Source: Paracoccus sp. C2R09 | GTDB taxonomy: Bacteria; Pseudomonadota; Alphaproteobacteria; Rhodobacterales; Rhodobacteraceae | NCBI RefSeq assembly: GCF_018860625.1 | Contig: NZ_JAHKQB010000018.1 | Location: 1 to 64,000, forward strand | Length of the DNA: 64,000 nucleotides | Direction: 5' to 3' | Shown: one piece after another, positions 46,290 through 59,829 of the stretch | How positions within the stretch are numbered: position 1 is the first letter of the stretch | How the letters are laid out: every line of letters begins with the position of its first letter | Notes under the pieces: generated by a model | Told to the model about the DNA's origin: nothing | The model's database searches: none | Seen by the model: only the letters and a program-made list of their open reading frames with translations | Made by a program: the position numbers and the translations under genes

Positions 46290-47433
46290 TCCAGCCGCCG
46301 CCAAGAACGCGGGTGCTGTCGGCCTGGTAGAAGACGCAGGCCTGACCGGGGCTGACGCCTTCCTCGGGGTCCAGCAGCTCGACCTCGGCCCGACGACCGG
46401 GGCGGGGGCGCAGGATCGCCGGACGGGGCGGGCGCGTAGACCGGATGCGGACCATGACCGGGATCTCGTCCTCGAAGGCCTGATCGCCCAGCCAGTTCAC
46501 CTCGCTGACATTCACGATCTGCGTGGACAGCGCCTCGCGGGGGCCCACGACGACACGGCGCGTGTCGGGCTCCAGACGCACCACATAGAGCGGATCGCCC
46601 AGGCCGCCGATGCCCAGGCCGCGCCGCTGCCCGATCGTGTAATGGATCACGCCGCGATGTCGGCCCAGCACCTTGCCATCCATGTCCACGATCTCTCCGG
46701 GATCGGCGGCACCGGGGCGCAGCTTCTCGATGACCGAGGCATAATCGCCATTGGGCACGAAGCAGATGTCCTGGCTGTCGGGCTTGTCCGCGACCGACAG
46801 GCCGTATTCGGCGGCCAGCGCGCGCGTCTCGGCCTTGCTTTCCAGATGGCCCAGGGGGAAGCGCAGGAAGTCCAGCTGCTCTTGCGTGGTCGAGAACAGG
46901 AAATAGCTCTGATCGCGGTTCTGATCGGCGGCCATGTGCAGTTCGGCACGGAGGGGGCCGTCCTTGCGCTGGATGTAATGGCCGGTCGCCATGCAATCGG
47001 CATCCAGATCGCGCGCGGTTTCCAGCAGGTCGCGGAACTTCACCCGCTCGTTGCAGCGGATGCAGGGAACGGGGGTGGCGCCCGCCAGATAGGCGTCGGC
47101 AAATTCGTCGATGACGGATTCGCGGAACTTGTTCTCGTAATCCAGGACGTAATGGGGAAAGCCCATGCGCTCGGCCACGCGGCGGGCATCGTGGATGTCC
47201 TGACCCGCGCAGCAGGCGCCCTTCTTGGCCAGCGCCGCCCCGTGATCATAGAGCTGCAGCGTCACGCCCACCACGTCATAGCCTTCGGAATGCAGCTTGG
47301 CGGCCACGACAGAGCTGTCGACGCCGCCCGACATGGCGACGACGACACGCGTCTGGGATGGCGGCTTGGCAAAGCCCAGGCTGTTCAATTCGGTGTCGCG
47401 CGCAGTCGCGCGGGTGGCGGTATCGAGGCTCAT
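46261..47433 (-). CDS. mnmA: tRNA 2-thiouridylase MnmA
   Basis: MnmA (390 residues) makes the 2-thio group of U34 in tRNA-Lys, -Glu and -Gln. The PP-loop [14 protein letters not shown] is near 31-44, [11 protein letters not shown] holds one catalytic cysteine near 120 and [11 protein letters not shown] the other near 215. Start 47433 (MSLDTATR) is taken over an in-frame start at 47484. Tail-to-tail overlap with sufE. Confidence 0.94.
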   Translation of the reverse strand: MSLDTATRATARDTELNSLGFAKPPSQTRVVVAMSGGVDSSVVAAKLHSEGYDVVGVTLQLYDHGAALAKKGACCAGQDIHDARRVAERMGFPHYVLDYENKFRESVIDEFADAYLAGATPVPCIRCNERVKFRDLLETARDLDADCMATGHYIQRKDGPLRAELHMAADQNRDQSYFLFSTTQEQLDFLRFPLGHLESKAETRALAAEYGLSVADKPDSQDICFVPNGDYASVIEKLRPGAADPGEIVDMDGKVLGRHRGVIHYTIGQRRGLGIGGLGDPLYVVRLEPDTRRVVVGPREALSTQIVNVSEVNWLGDQAFEDEIPVMVRIRSTRPPRPAILRPRPGRRAEVELLDPEEGVSPGQACVFYQADSTRVLGGGWISLRRRTAA

Positions 47434-47520
47434 GGGTGGTCTTTCACGGTCTTGGCGCGGCGCGCGGCCGACGGAATGGTTCAAAATATAGGAGAATGCG
47501 CCGTATTCTCAACCCCGACA

Positions 47521-47594
47521 GGACAGATCGGGGGTGTTTCGGCTAACCCGGCCTTAAGCCCTCGGCCCGCATATGGAACGGGACAAATCGGGGG
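47521..47594 (+). repeat. direct repeat GGACARATCGGGGG flanking a CtrA box
   Basis: GGACAGATCGGGGG (47521-47534) and GGACAAATCGGGGG (47581-47594) match at 13 of 14 positions, exactly 60 bases apart. The CtrA box at 47543-47557 is between them. The second copy contains the sciP ribosome binding site. Confidence 0.5.
47543..47557 (+). promoter_or_regulatory. CtrA-box-like site upstream of sciP
   Basis: CTAA-N7-TTAA, one mismatch from the CtrA consensus TTAA-N7-TTAA, 43 bases before the sciP start. Confidence 0.55.
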
Positions 47595-47600
47595 CAGATC

Positions 47601-47876
47601 ATGTTCGTCAAGAAAACCAATGGCCCGCGGACGGTGACGCTGGCTGATGGACGCATCCTCAGCATCGCGGACCTGCCGGCTGTGGATACGCGCTGGGTGG
47701 CCAGCCGCAAGCAGACCGTCGTGCTGGCGGTGGCGCATGGATTGATCACGCGCGACGATGCGATCCGCCGCTACGGCCTGTCGGACGAGGAGTTCGACGG
47801 CTGGTGCAGCGCGATCGCCAAGCATGGCAAGGCGGCGCTGAAAGTGACATCCCTGCAACGTTATAGACAGCCGTGA
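47601..47876 (+). CDS. sciP: SciP-type CtrA inhibitor (DUF1153)
   Basis: SciP (91 residues) is a small helix-turn-helix protein that in Caulobacter binds CtrA and blocks its transcription of target genes. Family signatures visible are VKKTNGPRTVTLADGRILSIADLP and VASRKQTVVLAVAHGLITRDDAIRRYGLSDEEFDGW. It precedes ctrA by 98 bases on the same strand, so activator and inhibitor are co-located; each appears to have its own CtrA box. Confidence 0.9.
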   Translation: MFVKKTNGPRTVTLADGRILSIADLPAVDTRWVASRKQTVVLAVAHGLITRDDAIRRYGLSDEEFDGWCSAIAKHGKAALKVTSLQRYRQP

Positions 47877-47906
47877 GTTGTGTGGCGTAACAGTTAATCG
47901 CGGCAG

Positions 47907-47921
47907 GTAACTTCGTGTTAA
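47907..47921 (+). promoter_or_regulatory. CtrA-box-like site upstream of ctrA
   Basis: GTAA-N7-TTAA, one mismatch from TTAA-N7-TTAA, 53 bases before the ctrA start. An extra TTAA half-site is at 47894-47897. It suggests autoregulation of ctrA. Confidence 0.6.
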
Positions 47922-47974
47922 CCGGTTCGCGCAAGGATCCGAGATCAGTGCTTTGACGAATCGGGAAAACGAAA

Positions 47975-48685
47975 ATGCGAATCCTTCTGGTGGAAGACGA
48001 TCCCAGCACGGCCCGTGCGATCGAATTGATGCTGACCTCGGCCAGCTACAACGTGTTTCGCACGGATCTGGGCGAGGAGGGCATCGACCTTGCCAAGCTG
48101 TATGATTACGATCTGATCCTGCTGGATCTGGATCTGCCGGACATGAACGGGATGGAGGTGCTGCGCCATCTGCGGATGTCGCGGATCGACACGCCGATCC
48201 TGATCCTGACCGGCAGCGACGACACCGAGAGCAAGCTGCGCGGTTTCGGCTTCGGGGCCGACGATTACATGACCAAGCCCTTCAATCGCGAGGAACTGCA
48301 GGCCCGCATCCAGGCCATCATCCGTCGATCCAAGGGGCATTCGCAGGCGCTGATCCGTACGGGCGACATTACCGTCAACCTGGATGCCCGCTCGGTCGAG
48401 GTGGATGGCAAGCCGGTGAACCTGACCGGCAAGGAATACCAGATCCTGGAACTGTTGAGCCTGCGCAAGGGCACGACCCTGACCAAGGAGATGTTCCTCA
48501 ACCATCTCTATGGCGGCATGGATGAGCCCGAGCTGAAGATCATCGACGTCTTCATCTGCAAGCTGCGCAAGAAGCTGTCCGAGGCGCTGAAGGGCCGCAA
48601 CTATATCGAGACGGTCTGGGGCCGCGGCTATGTCCTGCGCGATCCCGGCCCCGCCGACGAGGAACGCCTGGCCGTCGGCGCCTGA
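47975..48685 (+). CDS. ctrA: cell-cycle response regulator CtrA
   Basis: CtrA (236 residues) is the OmpR-family master regulator of cell cycle, motility and gene-transfer-agent functions in alphaproteobacteria. The receiver has D8/D9, phospho-acceptor D51 ([11 protein letters not shown]) and K104-like KPF; the winged-helix (about 125-225) has [17 protein letters not shown] and the recognition helix [25 protein letters not shown] is the family start. In Rhodobacterales ctrA is usually not essential. Confidence 0.95.
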   Translation: MRILLVEDDPSTARAIELMLTSASYNVFRTDLGEEGIDLAKLYDYDLILLDLDLPDMNGMEVLRHLRMSRIDTPILILTGSDDTESKLRGFGFGADDYMTKPFNREELQARIQAIIRRSKGHSQALIRTGDITVNLDARSVEVDGKPVNLTGKEYQILELLSLRKGTTLTKEMFLNHLYGGMDEPELKIIDVFICKLRKKLSEALKGRNYIETVWGRGYVLRDPGPADEERLAVGA

Positions 48686-53073
<4,388 letters not shown>

Positions 53074-53084
53074 CAAGCAGGAAT

Positions 53085-53099
53085 GTTCTTAAAAAGTTC
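53085..53099 (+). promoter_or_regulatory. LexA (SOS) box
   Basis: GTTC-N7-GTTC with seven bases TTAAAAA between the half-sites is an exact match to the alphaproteobacterial LexA consensus. It overlaps a possible -35 (GTTCTT 53096-53101), which is 16 bases from TATGAG (53118-53123), so LexA would block this promoter. Confidence 0.75.
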
Positions 53100-53155
53100 T
53101 TTACCGAATCGCGCCGGTATGAGAACAAAGCAGCAACAGAGAGGAGTTGCTGCCC

Positions 53156-53251
53156 ATGACCCGCGAATTTTTCTGTGACCTGATCGGTATCGCCGCGCTG
53201 ACCACCACCACGATGGTCGTCCTTTATCTGCCGGCGATCCTGCAAGCCTGA
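53156..53251 (+). CDS. 31-residue putative SOS-induced membrane peptide
   Basis: ATG at 53156 with GAGAGGAG ten bases upstream opens a frame of 31 codons: a short charged N-terminus (MTREFFCD) and one membrane helix (about residues 9-29, LIGIAALTTTT then MVVLYLPAIL). It is directly behind a perfect LexA box and has its own terminator at 53325-53352. This layout matches the SOS-induced small division inhibitor SidA (29 residues) of Caulobacter. I cannot show homology from so short a chain; the role is inferred. Confidence 0.6.
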   Translation: MTREFFCDLIGIAALTTTTMVVLYLPAILQA

Positions 53252-53324
53252 GATCCGACCTGCCCCGCGTTGCTGATACGGTGCCTACGCCTGTGCACCG
53301 CCTCTGTCCAAGCACGCGCAACTG

Positions 53325-53352
53325 GCCGGCCCTGGCAGGGGCCGGCTTTTTT
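53325..53352 (+). terminator. Rho-independent terminator after the small SOS gene
   Basis: GCCGGCCC (53325-53332), loop TGGCAG, GGGCCGGC (53339-53346), six Ts. It encloses the LexA box and the 31-codon gene in one short transcription unit. Confidence 0.8.
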
Positions 53353-53372
53353 CATTCCCGAACGGGTGGTGA

Positions 53373-53810
53373 TCAGGCGGCGGCCTTGTCCATCGCCTCC
53401 AGGGTGGCATCCCATGCCAGCAGGATCGAGGCATGGCGGTTGGGATATTCCCGCGCGGGCAGCAGGGCCTCCAGCGCCGCGAAATCGCCGTCCGGGGCGG
53501 GGCCGTCCTGTTTCAGCATCGCGGCCAGCCGGTCGCGCGTGGCCGCGATGGTGGCACGATCCATGCCGATCACCGCCGAACCCAGGACCGATGCCGATGC
53601 CTGTCCCAGGGCGCAGGCGCGCACCTCTTGGCCGAAACGCGCGATGCGACCGTCCTGCAGTCCCAGATGGACGGTGACCGAGGACCCGCAATGCGGCGAC
53701 CGGCGCATGGCCGTGGCGTCGGGCGCCTCGATCGCGCCCAGATGCGGGATCGCGGTGGTCAGCGCCAGGATGCGACGCGAATAAAGCTGCATGAGATCGG
53801 CTTCGGCCAT
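53373..53810 (-). CDS. IscU/NifU-like protein lacking the third cysteine
   Basis: A 145-residue member of the IscU/SufU scaffold family. C41 in SPHCGSSV and C66 in RACALGQASASV correspond to the first two scaffold cysteines. The third, expected before the ILLAWDA stretch, is replaced (NRHASILLAW). It may therefore not build clusters alone. It is divergent from hisI. I regard it as an Fe-S-related protein of unknown exact role. Confidence 0.8.
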   Translation of the reverse strand: MAEADLMQLYSRRILALTTAIPHLGAIEAPDATAMRRSPHCGSSVTVHLGLQDGRIARFGQEVRACALGQASASVLGSAVIGMDRATIAATRDRLAAMLKQDGPAPDGDFAALEALLPAREYPNRHASILLAWDATLEAMDKAAA

Positions 53811-53900
53811 GGTTCGGTCCTTGCGGTATTCCCTGCGTCGGGGGTTTCATGCCCCGCGGCTCAAATCTAGATAGGAAGCCGGAATGCGAAAGGAAACCCG

Positions 53901-54257
53901 ATGTTCGACCCGGCGAGCCTGAAATACGATGCAAACGGCCTGATCCCCGCGATCGCGCAGGATGCCCAGACGGGCGAGGTGCTGATGATGGCGTGGATGA
54001 ACGCCGAAGCCGTCGCCAAGACATTGCAAACCGGGCGCGTGACCTATTGGTCGCGGTCCCGCCAGTCCTTCTGGATCAAGGGCGAAAGCTCGGGGAACGT
54101 GCAGAAGCTGGTCGATTTCCGCGTCGATTGCGATGCCGACTGCCTGCTCGTGACCGTCGATCAGACCGGCCCCGCCTGCCACACGAACCGTCGCAGCTGC
54201 TTCTATACCGCCATTCGCGACGGCGAACCGGTCGAGCTGATGCAGCCGGTGGCCTAG
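53901..54257 (+). CDS. hisI: phosphoribosyl-AMP cyclohydrolase HisI
   Basis: HisI (118 residues, monofunctional) opens the purine ring of phosphoribosyl-AMP in histidine biosynthesis. The zinc ligands are in VDCDADCLLVTVDQTGPACHTNRRSCFY; EVLMMAWMNAEA is the family motif. No HisE domain is fused. Convergent with gluQRS, overlapping it by four bases. Confidence 0.94.
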   Translation: MFDPASLKYDANGLIPAIAQDAQTGEVLMMAWMNAEAVAKTLQTGRVTYWSRSRQSFWIKGESSGNVQKLVDFRVDCDADCLLVTVDQTGPACHTNRRSCFYTAIRDGEPVELMQPVA

Positions 54258-55081
54258 AGGCCCACCATCCGGCGGATGTCCTGCGGTTCCGCGCCCTGAT
54301 CCCGGAAGGCGCGGATCGCACGGGCATCGTCGCGCTTGGCCAGCCTGCGCCCCTCGTGGTCGCGGATCAGGCGGTGGTGCAGGTATTGCGGCACGGGCAG
54401 ATCCAGAAGCCGCTGCAGCAGCACATGGATGAAGGTCGAATCGAACAGATCCATCCCGCGCGTGACCAGCGTGACGCCCTGCGCGGCATCGTCGACCACC
54501 ACAGCCAGGTGATAGGACGTGCCCATGCCGCGCCGCGACAGGATCACGTCACCGATATCCGACAGGAATTGCGCGCGCGTCATGACGTGATCCTGCCCGC
54601 CCTCGTGAAATCCGATGCGGTCGGTCTTCAGCGCATCGAAGGCGCGTGCCACGTCCAGGCGGATCACGTCGTCGGGGCTAGCCTCGCGCATGTCGCGCCC
54701 GCGGCAGGTGCCGGGATAGATCAGCCCGTCCGGCCCGGCCGGCAGCGCGCCCTCTTGCGGCGCCGACATCGCCGCGCGGATGTCGCCGCGGCGGCAGCGG
54801 CAGGGATAGGTCAGGTCCGACAGCTGCGCCATCGCATCCTGATAGGCCTGCATCCGGTCGGATTGGCGCAGAACGGGTTCACCCCATTCCAACCCCAGCC
54901 AGGACAAGTCCTGCAGGATCGCGGTCTCGTATTCCGGGCGGCAGCGATCGCGGTCGATATCCTCGATCCGCAGCAGGAATCGCGCCCCGGCCCGTTCCGC
55001 GAAGATCGCGGAAAAGGCGTGCCCAAGGTGCAGAAGCCCCGTGGGCGAGGGCGCGAAACGGGTTACTGCGCCGCCAGCCAT
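54254..55081 (-). CDS. gluQRS: glutamyl-Q tRNA(Asp) synthetase
   Basis: GluQRS (275 residues) attaches glutamate to queuosine of tRNA-Asp. It has only the catalytic domain of a glutamyl-tRNA synthetase: the HIGH-type LHLGH near residue 17-21, zinc-binding CRCRRGD and downstream cysteine, and the KMSKS-type [10 protein letters not shown] near 248. No anticodon-binding domain. Its start overlaps trmFO by 19 bases. Confidence 0.92.
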   Translation of the reverse strand: MAGGAVTRFAPSPTGLLHLGHAFSAIFAERAGARFLLRIEDIDRDRCRPEYETAILQDLSWLGLEWGEPVLRQSDRMQAYQDAMAQLSDLTYPCRCRRGDIRAAMSAPQEGALPAGPDGLIYPGTCRGRDMREASPDDVIRLDVARAFDALKTDRIGFHEGGQDHVMTRAQFLSDIGDVILSRRGMGTSYHLAVVVDDAAQGVTLVTRGMDLFDSTFIHVLLQRLLDLPVPQYLHHRLIRDHEGRRLAKRDDARAIRAFRDQGAEPQDIRRMVGL

Positions 55082-56400
55082 GCCTGGAAATCATCCTTGG
55101 CGCGCTGCGTATAGGCGGGATAGCGGTCCTTGCGGCCGCGCCGCCCGCTGCGCATTTCCGGCAGGGGCGGGAACAGGCCGAAATTCACGTTCATCGGCTG
55201 GAAGGTCTTGGCCTCGGCCCCGCCGGTGATGTGATTGACCAGCGCGCCCATCGCGGTGGTGAAGGGCGGCGGCCCCAGGTCACGGCCAAGCGCCTGCGCG
55301 GCGGCCATGCGCCCCGCCAGAAGCCCCATGGCCGAGCTTTCGACGTAACCCTCGACGCCCGTCACCTGTCCCGCAAAGCGCAGGTTCGGACGCAGGCGCA
55401 GGCGCATGCGGTCGTCCAGCAGCGTGGGCGAGTTCAGGAAGCTGTTGCGGTGAATGCCGCCCAGCCGCGCAAAGCTTGCATCCTGCAGGCCGGGGATCAT
55501 GCGGAAGACCTCGGTCTGGGCGCCGTATTTCATCTTCGTCTGGAAGCCGACGATATTGTAGAGCGTGCCCAGGGCGTTGTCGCGACGCAGCTGCACCACG
55601 GCATAGGCCTTTTCCTCGGGCTTGTGGCTGTTCGTCAGGCCGACGGGCTTCATCGGGCCGTGGCGCAGGGTCTCGCGGCCACGCTCGGCCATGACCTCGA
55701 TCGGCAGGCAGCCGTCGAAATAACCTGCGGTCTCGCCCTCGTGGAACTCGGTCTTGTCGGCGGCCAGAAGCGCGTCGATGAAGGCCTCGTACTGCTCCTT
55801 GTTCATGGGGCAGTTGATATAGGCCTTTTGTTCGGCCTCGGTCTCGCCCTTGTCATAGCGGCTCTGTTCCCAGGCCACCGACATGTCGATCGTGTCGGCA
55901 TGGACGATGGGGGCGATCGCGTCGAAGAAGGCCAGCGCGTCGGCACCCGTCACGTCGCGGATCGCATCGGCCAGCCCGTCCGAGGTCAGCGGCCCGGTGG
56001 CCACGATCCAGTTGCCGTCTTGGGGCAGCTCGGTGATCTCGGCATCGCGGATCTCGATCAGCGGTTCGGCCCGCAGCGCCTCGGTCACGGCGGCGGAAAA
56101 CGCATCGCGGTCCACGGCCAATGCGCCGCCCGCGGGCAGGCGGTGGCGGTCGGCCATCGACATGATCAGGCCGCCCGCCGCGCGCATTTCCCAATGCAGC
56201 AGGCCCACGGCGTTCATCACGTCGTCATCGGAACGGAAGCTGTTCGAGCAGACCATCTCGGCGCAGTCGCCGGTGCGATGGGCGAAGGTGCCCTTGGCGG
56301 GGCGCATCTCGTGCAGGATGACGGGGACGCCCGCGCGGGCGATCTGCCAGGCGGCCTCGGACCCGGCCAGTCCGGCGCCGATGATGTTGACGGGTTCCAT
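55063..56400 (-). CDS. trmFO: folate-dependent tRNA m5U54 methyltransferase TrmFO
   Basis: TrmFO (445 residues) makes ribothymidine 54 in tRNA using methylene-tetrahydrofolate and [23 protein letters not shown] binds [17 protein letters not shown] holds conserved cysteines near 47-60; [17 protein letters not shown] is near the end. It overlaps gluQRS, so the two modification genes are probably co-transcribed. Confidence 0.95.
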   Translation of the reverse strand: MEPVNIIGAGLAGSEAAWQIARAGVPVILHEMRPAKGTFAHRTGDCAEMVCSNSFRSDDDVMNAVGLLHWEMRAAGGLIMSMADRHRLPAGGALAVDRDAFSAAVTEALRAEPLIEIRDAEITELPQDGNWIVATGPLTSDGLADAIRDVTGADALAFFDAIAPIVHADTIDMSVAWEQSRYDKGETEAEQKAYINCPMNKEQYEAFIDALLAADKTEFHEGETAGYFDGCLPIEVMAERGRETLRHGPMKPVGLTNSHKPEEKAYAVVQLRRDNALGTLYNIVGFQTKMKYGAQTEVFRMIPGLQDASFARLGGIHRNSFLNSPTLLDDRMRLRLRPNLRFAGQVTGVEGYVESSAMGLLAGRMAAAQALGRDLGPPPFTTAMGALVNHITGGAEAKTFQPMNVNFGLFPPLPEMRSGRRGRKDRYPAYTQRAKDDFQAWLAAQ

Positions 56401-56461
56401 GCGGCCCTCCGATTGCTGCGTCTGGGGCAGCAGCTAGCAATGCGCGCCCCCGAATGAAAGA

Positions 56462-56485
56462 GGCGGCGCCCCGTGGGGCACCGCC
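56462..56485 (-). terminator. terminator of rplY
   Basis: GGCGG-C-GCCCC, loop GT, GGGGC-A-CCGCC forms a hairpin with one mismatch. Read on the minus strand it is followed by TCTTTC, so it ends rplY before the trmFO promoter. Confidence 0.65.
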
Positions 56486-56523
56486 TGCGACGATATGGTG
56501 TGCATGCCCGATCGGGCGGGCAC

Positions 56524-57153
56524 TCAGCCTTCGGCTGCTTCTTCGGCTGCTTCGCCTTCGGCCTCGGCCTCGTCCGAACGCAGGGCGGACGGAGCGGCGA
56601 TGTTGGCGATCACGAAGTTGCGGTCGATGGTCGGCTTGGCGCCTTCGGGCAGCTTCACATCGTTGATGTGGATGCTGTCGCCGACTTCCAGACCGGCCAG
56701 ATCGACGACGATCTGCTCGGGGATGTCACCGGCGGTGACGATCAGCTCGACCTCGTTGCGGACGTGGACGATCGTGCCGCCCTTGCGCAGACCGGGGCAG
56801 TTGTCCTCGTTCTCGAAGACGACCGGAATGAACAGGTTCACCTTCGAGGTGCGGCGCAGACGCATGAAGTCGATGTGGATCGGCAGATCCTTCACGACAT
56901 CGCGCTGGACGCCACGGCAGATGACGCGGACGTCTTCCTGGCCTTCGACCTTGAGGTTGAACAGGGTCGCCATGAAGCGGCCTGCACGCAGCCGGGTCAG
57001 CAGCTTGTTGAAGTCGAACTGGATCGCAACGGGTTCCTTGTTGTCCCCATAAACGATGCCTGGCACCTTGCCTGCACGGCGAGCTTGGCGGGCGGCCCCC
57101 TTGCCTGTCCCCGCGCGAGGCTCGGCCACCAGATCCGGGATCTCTTTGGCCAT
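56524..57153 (-). CDS. rplY: 50S ribosomal protein L25/CTC
   Basis: The long (CTC) form of L25, 209 residues, binds 5S rRNA and is often stress-induced. The L25 domain (1 to about 95) with [13 protein letters not shown] and the C-terminal TL5-like domain (about 100-180, [21 protein letters not shown]) are followed by a Glu/Ala-rich tail of about 25 residues. Start 57153 (MAKEIPDL) is taken over 57210. Confidence 0.93.
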   Translation of the reverse strand: MAKEIPDLVAEPRAGTGKGAARQARRAGKVPGIVYGDNKEPVAIQFDFNKLLTRLRAGRFMATLFNLKVEGQEDVRVICRGVQRDVVKDLPIHIDFMRLRRTSKVNLFIPVVFENEDNCPGLRKGGTIVHVRNEVELIVTAGDIPEQIVVDLAGLEVGDSIHINDVKLPEGAKPTIDRNFVIANIAAPSALRSDEAEAEGEAAEEAAEG

Positions 57154-57385
57154 ATCTCTAATCCTTACATTTGTTGACGGCGCCATCCTCCAAGGGTGCA
57201 TGGCGACCAAGCGGTGCCCTTAGCCGATCTTCGGGCGGTTGTGAAGAAAAAATTTGGCGGGAACGGATCGCTTCGGTTGCGCTTTGACAGCGCGGGCGCG
57301 CGGACGCATATCCGCCATGTCGCATGCCGCCCGGCGGCGGCCGACAGGATCTTTCGGAGGTATCGTGCAAGGGGCAGGACGGCAT

Positions 57386-58309
57386 ATGGCGGTCGACTGG
57401 ATGCGGCTGCTGCTGGCGGCATTCGTCGTGCTGGCCCATTCGGGGCTGGGCCGGGAAACGGTGGGGCTGGCGGATCTGTCCGCGGGCAACAGCATCCTGC
57501 GTGTCGCGGTGCCGACATTCACCCTGATCGCGGGATATTTCCTCGAATCGACGCTGCAGCGGGGCCGCATGTCGCGATGGGCCGGGTCGCTGCTGACGCT
57601 CTATGCCGCCTGGTCGGCGCTCTATATCCTGTTCCTCTGGCCCTACTATGCCGCGCGGCCCGTTTCCGTCACGGCCCGCGAACTGGTGCTGGGCTTCATG
57701 CATCTGTGGTTCCTGCTGGGGCTGGCCATGTCGGGGATGATGCTGGCGGTGGCGCGTCATTTCGGTGTCGTGGCGGTGGTGGCATCCGCGCTGATCTTCG
57801 CCGGGACCGGGTTCTATCTGCAGCATGCGCGGATGGGCGCGGGGGTCGATCTCGACCTCGAGATGTATCGCAACGGGCCGTTCTATCTCTATCCCTATCT
57901 GGTCATGGGCTGGCTGATCGCGCGGACGCCGCCCGCAAGACTGCCTGCCATGCCCATCCTGGGGCTGATGCTGGCTGCGGGCCTGGCGCTGAGCATGTGG
58001 GAAACCGGTTTCTGGCTGGAACGCCGGGGCGAGGATCCGCTGCTGGAAATGCCCGTCGGTCACCTGCTGATGTGCCCGGCGCTGTTCCTGCTGGTGATGC
58101 GCCTGCCGATGCCGCCTTCGCGACTGCCGCTGGGGCGGGCGGCGGCGGGCATCTATGTCATGCACGTGATCTTCCTGCAGGGGCTGCCGATGATCGGCAT
58201 CGACGACCTGGCGCTGCGCGCGGCGGCGGGGTTCCTTCTGCCCCTGGCGATCGTGGTGGGGGCGGTCGCGGTCGGGCCGCGACTGCCGATCCTGGGGCGG
58301 CTGTTCTAG
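57386..58309 (+). CDS. acyltransferase-3 family membrane protein
   Basis: A 307-residue protein with about ten membrane segments, starting DWMRLLLAAFVVLAHSG, where the conserved histidine of the acyltransferase-3 family is found. The family acylates sugars or surface polymers. The start at 57386 follows AAGGGG; in-frame starts at 57254 and 57317 would add a non-membrane leader. Convergent with the lldD-like gene (four-base overlap). Substrate unknown. Confidence 0.82.
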   Translation: MAVDWMRLLLAAFVVLAHSGLGRETVGLADLSAGNSILRVAVPTFTLIAGYFLESTLQRGRMSRWAGSLLTLYAAWSALYILFLWPYYAARPVSVTARELVLGFMHLWFLLGLAMSGMMLAVARHFGVVAVVASALIFAGTGFYLQHARMGAGVDLDLEMYRNGPFYLYPYLVMGWLIARTPPARLPAMPILGLMLAAGLALSMWETGFWLERRGEDPLLEMPVGHLLMCPALFLLVMRLPMPPSRLPLGRAAAGIYVMHVIFLQGLPMIGIDDLALRAAAGFLLPLAIVVGAVAVGPRLPILGRLF

Positions 58310-59475
58310 GCCACCGGGTATTCGGTCAGGAAATCCCGCGGGACCAACAGGTTGTGACGACCCACATCGTCGATCCGGCGTTCGCCGCACAGGGCCATGG
58401 TGGTGTCCAGCTCGGCCCGGATGATCTCCAGCGCGCGGGTCACGCCCTGTTCGCCCATCGCGCCCAGTCCGTGCAGCCACGCCCGCCCGATCCAGGTCGA
58501 ATGCGCACCCATGGCCAGCGCCTTGAGCACGTCCTGGCCGGACCGGATGCCGCTGTCCATGTGCACCTCGACCCGGTCGCCCACGGCATCGACGATATGG
58601 GGCAGCATCCGGATCGAGGACAGCGCCCCGTCCAGCTGACGCCCGCCATGGTTGCTGACAACGATGGCATCGGCCCCGAAATCGGCCGCGATCCGCGCAT
58701 CCTCGGGGTCGAGGATGCCCTTCAGGATCAGCTTGCCGCCCCACATGTCGCGAATGGCCGCGATCTTGTCCCAGTCCAGCCTTTCGTCGAACTGCTCGGC
58801 CGTCCAGCTGGACAGGGAACTGGTATCGCCCACCCCCTTGGCATGGCCCACGATATTGCCGAAGAAGCGGCGCTTGGTGCGCATCATGCCCATGCCCCAC
58901 CGCCAGCGGGTCGCAAGGTCCAGCATCGTGGGCAGGGTGAATTTCGGCGGGGCCGACAACCCGTTCTTCAGATCCTTGTGACGCTGACCCAGGATCTGCA
59001 GATCCAGCGTCAGGACCAGCGCGCTGCAATTCGCGGCCTTGGCCCGTTCGATGATGGCGGCCAGGAATTCCTGGTCCTTCATCACGTACAGCTGGAACAT
59101 GAAGGGCTGCGAGACATTCTGCGCGACATCCTCGATCGAGCAGATGGACATGGTGGACAGGCAGAAGGGCAGGCCGAACTTCTCGGCGGCGCGGGCGGCG
59201 TGGATTTCCCCGTCGGCATGCTGCATGCCCGTCAGCCCGACGGGGGCCAGCGCCACGGGCATGGTCGCGGGCAGGCCCACGATGTCGCGGGCGATGCGGC
59301 GGTCCGACATGTCCACGGCGACCTTCTGGCGCAGCTTCAGCCGCGCGAAATCGGTCGTGTTCTCGCGGAAGGTCTGTTCGGTATAGCTGCCCGATTCGGC
59401 ATAGTCGTAGAACATCCTCGGCGTCCGCGCCTTGTGCAGACGCTTGAGGTCCTCGATGCAGGTGACGGCTGGCAC
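58306..59475 (-). CDS. FMN-dependent alpha-hydroxy-acid dehydrogenase (LldD-like)
   Basis: A 389-residue enzyme oxidising L-lactate or another 2-hydroxy acid. The FMN-binding N-terminus (MFYDYAESGSYTEQTFRENT), the active-site SNHGGRQLDGA near residues 277-287 with the catalytic histidine, and GIRSGQDVLKALAMGA are conserved. L-lactate is the likeliest substrate, but mandelate or glycolate cannot be excluded. The small lipoprotein gene is 30 bases upstream. Confidence 0.88.
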   Translation of the reverse strand: MPAVTCIEDLKRLHKARTPRMFYDYAESGSYTEQTFRENTTDFARLKLRQKVAVDMSDRRIARDIVGLPATMPVALAPVGLTGMQHADGEIHAARAAEKFGLPFCLSTMSICSIEDVAQNVSQPFMFQLYVMKDQEFLAAIIERAKAANCSALVLTLDLQILGQRHKDLKNGLSAPPKFTLPTMLDLATRWRWGMGMMRTKRRFFGNIVGHAKGVGDTSSLSSWTAEQFDERLDWDKIAAIRDMWGGKLILKGILDPEDARIAADFGADAIVVSNHGGRQLDGALSSIRMLPHIVDAVGDRVEVHMDSGIRSGQDVLKALAMGAHSTWIGRAWLHGLGAMGEQGVTRALEIIRAELDTTMALCGERRIDDVGRHNLLVPRDFLTEYPVA

Positions 59476-59505
59476 GGTCTCTCCCCCCTTGGCAATCCGT
59501 TCCGG

Positions 59506-59754
59506 TCAGTTGGCGGCGCGGGCCTTGATCTCGTCCTCGACGACCGGTCCGCGCAGGGCATCGGCCCGGGCCCGCAGGGCCGCGGCCCGCGCATCGGCCT
59601 GCGTCAGCACCTGTTCGGGCGCGGCGGCCACGGGCTGGGCATGGGCGGGCAGGGCAGGGTCGGCCAGGATCTGGTCGGTGGGCAGAAGCCGGGGGAAATC
59701 CCCCCCTTCGGAACAGGCGGCCAGAAGCAGAAGCAGGGCTGATGCGTATTTCAT
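59506..59754 (-). CDS. small lipoprotein of unknown function
   Basis: An 82-residue chain: MKYASALLLLLAACSEGG is a lipoprotein signal with cysteine 14. The mature part is Ala-rich and likely helical. Starts in frame further upstream lack a signal and run into tetR. It precedes the lldD-like gene in the same direction. No family recognised. Confidence 0.7.
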   Translation of the reverse strand: MKYASALLLLLAACSEGGDFPRLLPTDQILADPALPAHAQPVAAAPEQVLTQADARAAALRARADALRGPVVEDEIKARAAN

Positions 59755-59829
59755 GACGCGCAGGTTACGCGGCGCCGATCCGCAGGGCAACGGCTTCCCA
59801 TCGGCGCCCAAGCGGCGATAGGATGGGGC

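Noticed and set aside
53096..53125. A second LexA box formed with GAAC at 53122-53125
   Set aside because: The spacing to the neighbouring GTTC is far from the GTTC-N7-GTTC or palindromic patterns.
57196..59742. 848-codon plus-strand frame opposite the lldD-like gene
   Set aside because: It covers the 5' of the acyltransferase in another frame and the antisense of lldD; composition is that of a shadow.
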